In this document: positions 34,437 to 46,992 of the stretch, one piece after another
How the letters are laid out: each line of letters starts with the position of its first letter
How positions within the stretch are numbered: the stretch's first letter is position 1
From: Lineus longissimus
Taxonomy: Eukaryota > Nemertea > Pilidiophora > Heteronemertea > Lineidae
Assembly (NCBI RefSeq): GCF_910592395.1
Contig: NC_088316.1
Location: forward strand, 6,202,001 to 6,266,000
Reading direction: 5' to 3'
Length of the DNA: 64,000 bases
Notes under the pieces: generated by a model
The model's input: the letters and a program-made list of their open reading frames with translations, nothing else
What the model was told of the DNA's origin: nothing
The model's database searches: none
Position numbers and translations under genes: made by a program

Positions 34437-34615
34437 TAAGCTTTTGAAAAATATTCAAGGGTTTTCCGACCAAAACAAAAGTGCACCCTTTCTCAGCAAA
34501 ATAACCCAGCGAAATGAAATACATTCAGAGGTTTTTCAGAATCGCAAAATACATTCAGACGCTTTTCAGAATCGGAAAATTCATTAGGGGTTTTACATTT
34601 CATTGAAAAAGTTCT
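34437..34615. mobile_element. MITE relic with AGCTTTTGAAAAA end (copy 1)
   Basis: It contains AAGCTTTTGAAAAATATTC, AAGGGTTTTCCGACCAAAAC and two GGTTTTTCAGAATCG-like repeats. It is related to the copies at 38043-38230, 42735-42825 and 57640-57852. Confidence 0.5.
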
Positions 34616-37600
34616 AATGGATACATGGCCTGAGTAACATTTAAAACGTTTTAAGGCTAAAAAGCCTTGATTTCTTATAATGTAGCGAGGCTCCCTTCGT
34701 TCTTCGCTTGCTTCGTTGATTGTAATTAATAAATTTGAAATCATTACGCTTTTATGTTATATATCATGGCTGTTTATACTTGACTAAGATATTTCCAGGC
34801 TAATTTCCCGGTGCTCCAATTTTCTGTTTTTTTACTGTGATAATTGTTTATACGGTCAGATCTCAATATACGGTGCTTTGAGTTGAATTGTTTAAATTTT
34901 ATTTAAACGTTCTTATTTCGAATCTATTCTGTCAGCAGAGTTTAAAGGTTTAAAAGATATTTTCCGCAGAGAGATTAATCTGTTATTCGTGATCTTATAT
35001 ACTGTTTATACATGTACATGTACTAGTATCATATGCAGAAAGTGCAAACCTTTTAACCTATAAATGTTTGTATTTACATCTTTGCCTGAATATTCAGTGA
35101 ATTAAATTCTAATTTGGCTGATAACATTGGATGAAAAGTTGTAATTCAGACGATACTTTCATTTTCCACTTGAAATTTCGAAACAATATGGACACTTGTA
35201 TTTAAATGGATTAATATTTGTATTTCAAACAGTTGAACCTAAAACACAGATTAGAATTTCCTTCTCAATGTTACTTGTGTAGATCCTCGTATATTACTAA
35301 ATTTGTTTGTTAGTCACTTTAAAGACTACATGTATCTGAAAACATTGGATTTCAAACGCCTAATTCATCATCAGTGTGATCATTTTTTAGTGTAGATTGA
35401 ATCCAAACTGGGTTTTATGCACTTTGGAAACTGCAACCAAAGCGAAAATTTCTTTTATCCAGCAGTGATTTTCCGAATCAGAAGGAATGCCAGTGCATAT
35501 ATATTATGGCCATGAAGGCTAAGGTACATGTAGCCGGTGTGGTTTGATTTTCGTTAGGATTGTACGAACCACGTACGAAAACTTTGCCATAACCTTGACA
35601 TAGAAAGTCCAATTAATGGAATAATGGTGATGATATTATTGCAATTGTGCTATGAAATAAAATACATGTAGTCTCATTTTATAGGAAACCCTATAACTAT
35701 CTGACAATGATGGTATACTCTTTGTGTTAGAATTCGAAATGACATATTAGTACAATGTAAGACAGGAAAAAAATAATTGAAATTTTATCATATTGTATTT
35801 ACTGATGATAAATCCACGACCGGATAAAATGATAAAAGATGAAAATGCTTTTTGAAAATGTGAGATTTCTACTTATCCCTGTTATGAATTATAATGCATT
35901 ATAAGGAAATCGATTCCAAATTGATAAAATATGGCATTTTGCGAGTAAACTATTTTTCAATTCATGTATAAAGGGTTATAAGGACTAAAATAAATTAAAA
36001 TGTTGATCACAAGAGGTCTTAAAGGTAGACGGAAAAAATATTATATTAGAGTAATTCATTTTTACCTCATTGAGGTGTTTTTCGTGGTCGGAACGCATTG
36101 ACTTTTATCAAGGTAGTTGCTTGCCCTTTTGAGGACCAATAAAGGTTGGTTGGGTTATTAGAACCACATCAATTTTCATTTCAGGCCTAATGTGGATGAG
36201 GGCAAATAAATTGTTTTTAAGCAGATCAGAAGCTTTTTCAAATCATCATGCAGTACCACTTTAACAGCATGTTCTAATTATACAAATATTCCAAATTCAC
36301 AGACTTGTCTGAAATGATATGGTTCAGAAAAAACACATTCAGAGTTCAAATGAACAAATGAAGACATTTTTGTCCCGTCTATTTTCAAGCTTCCAAATAG
36401 ATTTTCACATGACATTATATCTTTTCTTGGTGTCCAAATTCTCTGGGCAAGGAGAACTAGAAGAAAAATACTACTATTTGTTTTTCCTTTGCCTTTAAAG
36501 GTTAGGAATAATATTTTCGAATCTCTGTCACTGATAAGTGATATATTCGAACTGTACAAGCCCTCGTAGAGTCACTTGGCTCTGATATGTAGAGCTAGTT
36601 GGCGTACTTTGAGGCTGGGATTTTGTCGAGTCCCCACTCCTGACCTTGGAAGCACTGCCAAATATTCGCCCTTGTTTCGTTAAGAATTAATTCCCTTGTT
36701 TTTATTTCAACCGCATTTTCATTTTTACTCTCACAAAGCCACAATAGCAAATAAATTATCTCACCGACCTTCCAAATTTGACAAGTTGCTGTCACCCCTT
36801 TGTGTTCTTCGGTGCTTTTGTCTTTGGCCTAAATCTTGACACTGCATTGTAAGCCACGACGGTTTATGTATGCCCTTATGGATATGGAAAATGGGTTGAA
36901 GCGACAGGCTGCTGGAAAGTGATAGACCTGAGGTGATAGAACACGATCAGAAGTCGGCAAAAATAAATTCGACGTGCACGTTCTATAGTTAGGTTAAAAT
37001 TTGACAACTATTAGACACAAGATGAAATTGTAAGAACGAAGAAATATTACTTCTTCGTTTGAATACTTTAATTTCTGACGCCTTGAACATTTTTTAAATC
37101 TATTGGTTCAGTAGAAAAATTTACATAATACTTTATAAATTATGTTTTGTAAATGATTTCACAACTCCTGTGTAGTATACCTTGGAATGGACTTAAAGAT
37201 ATACAATACGACACGATGGGAAAGTAGAACTTTGTTCCAAATATCAAACAAAAATATAGGGGGTACCTTCCGTTCTGAAGAAAACAAGGAATTATCATTA
37301 GGCCTTTTCTTATCAGGAATTGGTCAGACTTGAAATCTATACCGGTAGGGTTTTAATAAAATTGTGAAATACCCTTCAAAAATTAAACTTTGGATGCATT
37401 TTGCATCGACAGAGGAAGGAGGGACCGGGAAACATTTTTATTGTTCTATTCTTTTATCACTCTTCACCATGACGACATGTGTGGCCCACAATTGCAGAAA
37501 GGTGGCGACGTTTACAAAATGTTACAATCCCCGGCGGTAGATCAAAAGGTCTTTGCCACGCTGAAGAGATAGATTTATGTGGTGGCATCATCTGGCGTCA

Positions 37601-38042
37601 ATAGGCCATGCTGTACCGCTCGTTTGATCTGGAGTCATCACTTATCGCCTGTCTTTATCACTAATCACACTTAAGGCGGCTATCGAATTTGCTATCGACG
37701 GGCCAAGAACTGAAACGGGTCACTATGGCTGCAACGATCAGTTCTTTCAGAATCGCCAAAACGTTGAAATCATCAATTCCGAAATACCAATATGTTTGTG
37801 TCATTTGTGTTTCTGCTTGTTCTACGTCTGACTGCATGCTGTAAGTCGTTAAAGAAGTGGCTATGTGATACCGAGAAAATTGATATTTGTACCTCCAAGA
37901 ACTTCTGCCACTGTAAATCCTTTTAATAGGAAGGAGCGAAATTTTGATTTTTGAATTTTAAATTTTACAATTAGGAAAAACAAAAGGGGCCTAATCTGAA
38001 GCTTAGAAATCATTTTCAAGCGAACACTCTCAGAAAAAAAAG

Positions 38043-38230
38043 GTCTTTGGGCTTTTGAAAAACAGTTAAGGGTTTTTCAGCCAACACAAACACGCACACA
38101 GTAGATGTTTTAGCGACGCGAAAACACCATGAGAAGGTTTTTCAGAATCTCAGAACCAAATAAGGCTGCTTCGTTTTACCGACAAACCTATGTTGGCCGA
38201 AAACCTCTTTTTCAAAAGCTTAAAAGCTCT
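38043..38230. mobile_element. MITE with AGCTTTTGAAAAA ends (copy 2)
   Basis: GGGCTTTTGAAAAACAG and GGGTTTTTCAGCCAACA on the left pair with TGTTGGCCGAAAACCTC and TTTTTCAAAAGC on the right. This is a recognisable inverted-repeat element, without coding sequence. Confidence 0.6.
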
Positions 38231-41200
38231 TTATTTCTATAAGTGAAATGGATTTTCCTGCCTGCGGTGGAAAAAAAAGTTATCTACATATTCATGACAG
38301 AACACCAGAAAGGACCACAAGTGCCAGTTTTGTTGGAAATCACTGAGAAAATTCTCCTCCTGTTTTGAACTCTAAATAATAAAGGGGATGTTGTCTTTGG
38401 TGAAAAATCCTAAAACTGTACAGATTCGCTTCGTCACACTTCATTATGTCCAAACAAGAAATAATTGAGGTATGCAAATGCAGAAAAAACACACTCAGAC
38501 TGTTGGCAACAGTGTCGTAGACTGATGATGTAACCAAAGCATTTCTCGTTGATCAAAGACATCCAGTTTACCTGCATTGCCTCACTTCACTACCATAGTT
38601 AGTTCGAAGACTAATTAGTTCACGTAAAGGTCAGTCTGAGTATTCCCTTTGAAGTTGTGAAGTTAGATATAGCTGTTACGTAATAGGATATTTTCGAGTG
38701 TTGTGACCTCGATTTGGTTACCATAGCCGAATCTGTATTCGCAGACACATTATCGTATCTTTCAACTCGAGTTTTGGAGTATGTAACGAAAACGGCTGGT
38801 CGAAAAGATTTTGCCAAAGAAGCCGCCGTGTATTTATAACCAACTTAATATTGATAGGCGAGGATATGACTGGACAGCAGAAGAGATGGTGAATTGAGTA
38901 AAATTTTACATCAAATGTCTCCTCTTAAAATATTGACAAATTTTTTTAATCTTTAAATGTGTTCATCCGATTGTGACAGATGTATAATAGAGGTTCTGAT
39001 GTTCCCTGTTATTATGATTATTGCAACTCATAAAGATTGATACGGATTACAAAGTCAAAAGAATATAGGCCTATCAAAAGGTCCTGACTGTTTACTTCGA
39101 ATAATACCTTTTTGATTCTGGTAAAGTCACCTAGAATGTATTGGAATACATTTTTCTTGTCAGTCCCAGCCTAAACAGGGCCACCGGTGACCGACCAAAG
39201 AGCGCAGTCCCAAGCGGCGCGGTTAGGGTGTCGCCAAGTGCCTTTGTTTCTTGAAGAATCAAAGGGTATCATCAGCAGCCATTGTATCTGTTAAGTTCAA
39301 TATCTTCACTTTGTTTTAATCGTTGCCGCAAAGGTATCATTTCTAATGATTTACGCAGAAAATTGGAAACATCAATCCGCGAAATTGCTTTCGTTATTTG
39401 TTACTCAAATGTCATAAACTTTGCCTCGCTTCATTAAATGATTTACGCTTCTTTTCGTCAATGGTGCTTCTTCCAATTGGGCGGTGGTCCGGCTTTATTT
39501 GATGGTCGCATTTGTCCTTATCATAAGTCCACGGTGCCTTCAAAGGAGGACTTTCAGATCGAGAAAGGCACTGAATTATTCGGGATTTTGTCCATGACGC
39601 CCTTTTCTTTCTGTGTGGTTTGATTTGAACAGCTGTCGTTCTGTGGCTCATTTTGTTCTTGTTTCTAAATCACGTGTTCATTCCCTTCTGTATAGCCTAA
39701 CTATGACATTTTCAAAAACAGTACTCACGTCCCAAAGCCTCCGCGCACACAACTGTGTCAGAGGTCGCGACAAAAATCTCTCGCAGCAAGGTTGCGCACC
39801 TAAAGCGTAATTTCTTCTAAATTACTAGCAAATTGAAAAGTTAATTTAACAACATAGAGCGTTCTTGGTTCAAAAACTAGCATTAAAATGGCCTTTGTGC
39901 ACAATGTTTGAGGATCTATTTCAAGTATCACTACGCGTGCGCACAACACTTAAAAGTGAGTAATTGTGGATAACCTGACTCAGGTCTGTCCTGATATCAA
40001 TCACGTGACTTGACGGACGGCCCTGAAACCTCAATGAAACCATGAGACTGATACAAATGTATATATACAGGGTGTGGTCGACTCCATGTTCCAGGCACCA
40101 CCTGTCTATAGACAATAGAGAGCTTCATGGCGACGATTTTGAATAGCGGAATCGGTCTCCGCTGAGACGATGCCGCTAACAAAATATACCCCAAGAAACA
40201 GCTAAAAAAATAACAATCAGATTAGGCCATCATAATTATGAAACTAAGAACGTGCCGTCATACGTATTTGTAGGTGACAGTTCTGACGATTATGCATCGT
40301 CAGTAGAGGCCTGTTTCAATATCAAATTTTGAAAAAGACTTCTTTCACTTCTTGACACCATTTCGCTTGTTTTCTTTCGACACATTTATCTATTAAATTT
40401 GCTTTGACCGTTTGAATAATGTGCTGATCCTATTCCGGTATCATTATGACCATGGTCACAGTAAACAAAAATACCAAGAAAATATCCACATTCTTACTAA
40501 TTTCAATATTTTCTTGGTTGATTTGAAGGCTCTACGACGATGGAGAATCCAAGATGGTGGGAAGCAATGCATTGTGGGAACGATAGGGCCGGCCAGCTAG
40601 AAGATGAGTCCATTCCCAGTCACGGTTAGTCTCAGAATGAATGAATGATTGACAACGTGAGGTGAATTGAGGGGGGGGGCGGTAATTTTCTGATTCTTAT
40701 AATGAGTTTGTGTTCAGTGTTGATGGGTCATTATTCCATTTATAATGAGTCAGTCAGAAGAAGTTAATCTGAATCAATACTGTCAGGTTTTTTATTCTTC
40801 TTGCTACCGTGGAGTAAGGCAAAGAAGGCTGCCTGGAGGCTCACCCCGACAGTGGGGATCGAACCAATCACCTCATCATGATCGCGATACTGGAAGTGAT
40901 AATGTTCGCATGGAGACTACTTTCATCACAGTCAAATAACTTTCTGGTTTTAGTGTTCTTGGCAGTGTTCTCGTACAGTGTTATCTAAGTTCAGGCTTTG
41001 GTCCGGCTAGCCATTTTTGGTCAGTTAAATGGTTTAGGCCTACAGTCCAAATCACAATTGACATCCTGTAAATCGCGTCATTGGTGCGTCATTGGTGCGC
41101 AACTTGGCGCGCAACTCGGGCGTACGTTGTGGTCACTGACGCGAAGCAGGACAGTTGACGACTTGGGCTGTAAGCGTCACTATATTTTTAACTGGATCGC

Positions 41201-42462
41201 TTTTAAGACGTCCGTTACTCTTTTACAAGAACATGTACATACAATGAGATATCTGATTTAAGGAAAGAGGGCCCAACGGGTCTCAATGAGTTTCAATTAG
41301 TATACAAGAGGCATCCTGCCGTAGTTCTGGACATAAACCGTTGGATGAATTGCCCTCTGTCTTAATAGGTAAAAGTTCCCCAATTAAACGCTACACAAAT
41401 CGAATCAACCGCTTCGGAAAATAAAATATCATCGTCGGGCACTAACTGTTTGCTTCTAGTACTGTTAATCATCGAGGGATATTGGTTACGAGGAAAGTTG
41501 AAGGGGCATGTCAATTGGCGTATCTAATTCTAAAGTCAATCTTGTGTGGACCTTTAACTATGTTAATCAATGTTAAGACAAAGCCAAGTGTCAGTGAAGC
41601 AATTTCATCGCGCGGATTATGGTTCTAATCACAAGCGTTGTTGCCAATGTTCAGGGTTAAGAGTGGCTCTTGTCCGTTTAAAGAGTGCAAGCTACCTCAG
41701 TAGCAGTTGAGAAACTCTATCGGTATATATGATACTGACACTGACCAGCTACATCATCGGTACAGAAGTCTTCATTTTCCATTAGTTATTTTTTTGAATT
41801 AAGTGGCAACAACCAGACTTAAGGTGCGCATGCGCTCTTGCAGTAGGCCTACTTAGCCCAATGCATGTCTTCCGACGAGGTTTATGATCGAGGTTGGTCA
41901 ACAGGACACCATGTTGCTCCATTCGAAAATTCGGCTCGGTTCCTGAAAATGATCGAGTCGAACTTCAGTCAAAATCCGCCTTTGATGACGTCATTGGCGC
42001 CATTGTTTTTATCTCGATTCTAAAAACCTTTAAAAAAGGCTATTCAAACGCTACTATCAGCTACAAACATTCTTCATCCCACCACACAGCTATATCAATA
42101 CGATATAAGGAGAAAAACTAGTGCCACTATAGAACTATATTTGAGAATGACTATATACATGTATATTGGCCAATTCACTCTTCCACCTGCGAGACCTCGT
42201 CACAATCATCGTTACCTCTAGTGGCGACGCGGGCTTTTAACCACGAAATCGTCAGCCTGACTGGCAAGCAAACGATCTATGCCTTACACAAGATTGTCAT
42301 CAAACGTTCAGGATTCTATATACGCCAGCTAGACAGCGGACGGTGGCAGATATTATGATCTGGCGTTTATTAACTATAAAATAGCAGCAGAATTGCTTCA
42401 AATAACCCTGAGCATCGTTATCTGCATTATAGTGATTTAGTCACCAATTGGAGACAATGTGA

Positions 42463-42531
42463 TGCTGTGGGCTAACGGTTAGACCTACTAACATCGTGAT
42501 ATCATCAAATGCATGGTTCTAATCACGAGAG
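42463..42531 (+). mobile_element. tRNA-like SINE head
   Basis: It has an A-box-like TGGGCTAACGGTTAG (42468-42482) and a B-box-like GGTTCTAATCA (42515-42525). A similar GGTTCTAATCACA occurs at 41621. No full tRNA fold is visible, so it is called a SINE remnant, not a tRNA gene. Confidence 0.45.
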
Positions 42532-42734
42532 GTGGGGTGAATATATATTTGGCCGGGGGTGCCTGCACGATATGTTCCTCTGATCATTGTAAAAATCTTC
42601 ATGAGAATTGTCCGCTTTAATGTATAGGAAAAAACGTCAAATGTGGATATTATATACTGCAATACCCTATTTGTGGTAGGGTTTTCGTTAAAATAAAAAA
42701 AATATAAACACATGTACAGGAACATTTATAAATT

Positions 42735-42825
42735 CTATAAAACCTCTAAGGGTTTTTCATTTTGCGAAAAAAAACCTCTACTCATTTGATGTTGACCGAA
42801 AAAACCATTAAAGGCATATCACAAA
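42735..42825. mobile_element. MITE relic with AAGGGTTTTTC blocks (copy 3)
   Basis: AACCTCTAAGGGTTTTTCA is followed by GTTGACCGAAAAAACC. It is short and diverged. Confidence 0.4.
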
Positions 42826-43220
42826 CAATCAAATATGACATGACGTAGCAGTGTTTGGCGTTTGATCCGCCCAGGCCGTGACACCTAGCGCCTTCCCCCG
42901 CCTTAACCTACATGCGTAGTCATTTAACAGCCATGTGTATTTGTAAGCAATAATAAGCGAACAAATTTACGATGACACTTGCTCGAGGATGCCACATTAT
43001 TTCAAGATGCATATCATAGAAATGGGTTTACTGGGTCAGTTGAAAAAGATCAAAGGAAACCGAATAAAACCTTATCACCCATTTAAAGTGACCTACACCA
43101 ATGGTTAGAGATACATATTTTTCATATTTGGAATTGTTTCCCAGAACGTACTTTAAGCTTAGTGAAGTGTGTCACGACGCACATATACGAGCGTTCGATT
43201 ATAACGGGGTACTGTGACCT

Positions 43221-43842
43221 CTTTGATCTTATAATCGTTTGCCGACACTGTCATCATTTGTGAAATGTTTTTAAATTGTTCCGCTTTACCATGCATACTA
43301 CACGTTATCAGTTCTCGTGCGGTCATGGCGGTCTAGCATGTCTTGTCCGGATTGAAAGCGGACCGCCTCTTGAGCTGATCCATCGGGTGTAATTCGGACC
43401 GATCCCGATCAAAAACGTCGTTAACGCAATCATTCCTTTTCCCAACAATCTTTGCTTTTTGGTTCCGAAGCAATGGGATACATGTAACTGCGAATAACGT
43501 CAAAATTTTTCATTTACGTGAAAACGAAGGTTCACACAGCTATCTACAGGTCAATGGGCTCTAGTTCGCTTAAAGTTCGCTCAACTTTTGCCAGGACAGT
43601 GGCACAATTTATCTCGGAATGAAAACTTTCTAATTACTTTGCACTTCTAAGTGTGCCTCTCATCTATAGAACAATAACACAGTTAAGCTGAAAACAAATA
43701 TACCAGCGGAGCCATGGACCATTTAGCCGAAAACGTCACACAACACACCGGTATTGCTCACCGGTCTGCGGTATGGCGGCCTCTTTGATCCGTAATTATC
43801 AACTGGCCGCAATTGATTGTAATTAGAGAATTCCTGTAATTA
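43221..43842. promoter_or_regulatory. Candidate regulatory cluster: TCF-like and TAATTA words
   Basis: CTTTGATC occurs at 43221-43228 and 43783-43790, each preceded by CCT. Three TAATTA words follow the second (43793, 43820 and 43837) within 50 bp. Wnt/TCF input and homeodomain autoregulation are both known for caudal genes; whether this cluster is an enhancer is inference. Confidence 0.3.
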
Positions 43843-44087
43843 TGACATGTACACTGGACATACATTATATCGCCGATATAGTACATGCATTCATTTTATT
43901 TCAATATCAAGGCCTATTGACCTCTGGAAACAGTTTTAGGTGCTGAAAAATGATTCGACCTAATTTCAACATCTCTCAGGAAGACTGCCCTATTTTGAAA
44001 CTTGTTGAGAAGTCTAAAAGCCTGTCTCTTGATATATACATGATATTAAAGTGTGATTGTTACGGGTTTGTTTCCCTTCACAACAAG

Positions 44088-44702
44088 TCACCTCTGAGGT
44101 TTCGAGTTTAATTCGACTCCCAGTCGGTCCCGGTATACTCTCACATATCAATGGCGATTCTCTTCGACAGCATTGGGTGTATTCGACTCCCTGTTCTCCA
44201 CCGTTCTCGAACGGACCGAGAACAGGCGAACACGTTCCCGAGTCTCGAACGGGTTAGTACTGTTGTCATAGCTAAACCCCGGCCGGCAAGTTATTTTCGT
44301 CAACAAACAAGGCGCGATAAAATCGTTTTTCCGTCTTACGTCTCGTCGACAATGTTAAAAATTTAATTCGTACAAGTGCATATTTACATTTTTTAGTTTT
44401 AGAGCGGGTTAAAGCTGTTCAAGACATTTGTTTTATTGTTGAAATCGCACAAAAAATAACGTAAAAAGCAGACGAACTGTCCTCGTCCGCCATTTTGTTC
44501 TTGGATCGTTCCCGCTGCACCAGTAGACGAGGTGGTGTGGGATTTGGGATTTGGGAACAGGAACTGTTCCCGAACGCATTCTCGCGTGTTCAACTCCTTC
44601 AAGAACACCGTTCTTGGTTCGAGAACGGGGAGTCGAATACACCGATAGGTTTTCTTCCTCAGTCTCCGGTTTCCTCTTTCTGACATTACAATCGCCCAAT
44701 AT
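44088..44702 (+). mobile_element. SINE (copy 2) split by a foldback MITE
   Basis: The piece 44088-44174 (ACCTCTGAGGT, GACTCCCAGTCGGT, ATTCTCTTCGACAGCAT) and the piece 44648-44702 (TCTCCGGTTTCC, CATTACAATC) match consecutive parts of the SINE at 955-1135. Between them lies a foldback of about 470 bp with ends GGTGTATTCGACTCCC (44176) and its inverse ending at 44643. The SINE is 5'-truncated and has no A box. The order of events is clear: the SINE came first, then the MITE. Confidence 0.7.
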
Positions 44703-46764
44703 GGTTTACGCTCAGCTTTCACCTCAATATTTTCTTTTTACTTTGACGCTTGGGAGGCAGGTTTCTGGGGTTCTGTTTGAGATTGTTTGGTGTTTTGATT
44801 GCGGGGTAAAATTGCATAGAAACTGCACATCTGGATGGAAAGCTGCGAGAAGAGCAGAGACTTGACCGACAGGTCTGGTAATAAATCAATCTTTATGACA
44901 GGCATAATACAACAGACGCATTGCCAAATTTATTGGCGAAAATTCATTGCTTTAAATACTCTATCATGACCAATGAGGACTTGCACATAAAAGTTGACAA
45001 TGACAATTCTTTTGAAGACGATATAGATTATGGAAGATAGTAGATACGTGTTGTGGGTTCAGGTGGATGTGGCCTAATCTCAACTATTTGGGTCCAATGT
45101 ACTCTATGAACAAAGCACCCGCCAAAAGTTTCGTTTTTATGTTCGGCAGTTTTTAAGTTTAATTTCACTTTTATTTCTTTGCGTCCGTTAAAGATAATGC
45201 GATTGCTTTGAGAAGACCGCCATTCTCTCCAACAAGGCTTTCGTTCTTGTAATAAAACTATAAGGGCGGCGCCGTGGAATCACAGCAATATTTACGATTT
45301 TATACTGTTATGTGTTTATCAAAGAATATCGAAGATAAAAACACTGGTACATGGTTTGGGGGTTATTACTTTATGCGTCGGGCACATCAAGACGCCTCTC
45401 AGGCCTGCCTGCCAGCGACGACTCGCACAGCCGTCCTACCGAAAATATGTTTATAAAATATTCTCTCCATAAAACCTTAAAAAGCACTCACATACATGTA
45501 GCCTTGATGACGGTGTTCAATAATAATCTCATAATGTTAAAGTGACGCTTATACTCTTTGCGATGCTATTTAAATCAATAAGTAAATAGTAAATTAGAAT
45601 CATCATATCGTTATGACTAATTATGGTACTATTGATTTATTGCTGGACATTTGATTAACCTGCTGAACTTGTCTGCTTCTGTCCAGGCCGCAAGGGCGCG
45701 GACTTCTGTAGACGTTCTCTATGTCCGTGGCTGGGGTTTATTTGAAAGACTGGGTAAACAAAGCCTTGTTTCATGGCCATTCTGAATTTTCAAAGTTGAC
45801 GAGTGAGAATAAAGGTGTTGTGTCAACCTAAAAATATTAACGCCTATATTTATTTTTGCGATTCGTAACAAAACCATCTTGACCCTCTATGTATTGACAT
45901 TGCTAAGCTTTACAGACAACGGAACGCGCATCCAATACCTTGACGAAAATTACAGCATGCATTTGTATGCAATCTATTTCAAGTTGAAGTTGATCAGCTA
46001 TTACTCTAAACGGCATCGCTGTACACACAATGGTTACAAGTTAGCGTGATGCCACTGACCGTCGCTATTGCTCCACCAGAGGTCTGATATCTCGGCAAGT
46101 GCAGCGTTTTTGTGTCTCATTCAAAAACCACAATATTCTTTGCGTTGAAAGTTACGCAGTGTCTAGAAAATATTAAAAGGGCAAACCCTGTGAAGTTAGT
46201 TTGAAATCCAGCTCATATTAACAGCGCAGTGTCCATGGAAACTGCGGTCTGTGTGATCGAAAAGATAGTGTACAGTGCATACGGCAGAATCGGGTCAAAT
46301 AGCATTCCGCGAAGTTACTATTTTATAGCTCACAAGGTCATTTGCATAAGATATTGATGACGTTTTAGTCACGTGACAGTCGGACATCGACACTTATTTC
46401 TACGCATTTGAGCTTATTTCAAAGTCAATTATCTTTGACCCTGCATTGTTTTTAGCATGAATGATACCATAGAGTCAGATAGAGAAATATTCAGAACAAT
46501 TATGTAGTATTTCCAACACTCGGACATAGTTAGAAAGCCTGAATCCATTACGAAACCGCATGTTTGTCCGACATTGCCTGTTATTCAGCGATGGGAAAAT
46601 AGAGGGCAGCAGCTGCAGTGACGTCATCTTCGCGGAATGTTATTTGGGTGAGGTGCACCGTAAAGTGAGGCGCGCGATATACAGAAAAGTGACACGCAGT
46701 TTTTTACAGACACCCTATTTCTTCAGTGGTGCATGGGCGGAGGCCGCTGGAACTTTGGTATGGG

Positions 46765-46992
46765 CATTGGTTGCCTCACCCATCTCGGCGAAAGTAGAGC
46801 TAAAATGTTGGCCAAAACCGCGGCGGCAGCCGAGGTTTGGGGCGCGGAAATGACAGCTTCACCCGAGCGTTGTTTGATGAGACCAACATTAATGCAGACA
46901 GAGAGATATAAGTTTCTATTCTAAAATCATTGAACTAAGCATTAAAATGAGATTTTGACCATATCATTTTTCCAACCGAAGCGGTTATATTT
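46765..46992. mobile_element. MITE copy, GTCTCACC family
   Basis: It contains TTGCCTCACCC, then AGAGCTAAAATGTTGGCCAA, then AGTTTCTATTCTAAAA and CCAACCGAAGCGGTTAT, in the same order as the elements at 1139-1556. The right arm is missing. Confidence 0.6.

Noticed and set aside
40835-40935. Another tRNA-like B box (GGTTCGATCCCC on the minus strand)
   Set aside because: The B box is perfect, but no A box at the right distance and no cloverleaf could be drawn; possibly a SINE trace, too weak to call.
44399-44722. 107-residue minus-strand open frame
   Set aside because: It lies across the SINE and foldback junction and is explained by those repeats.
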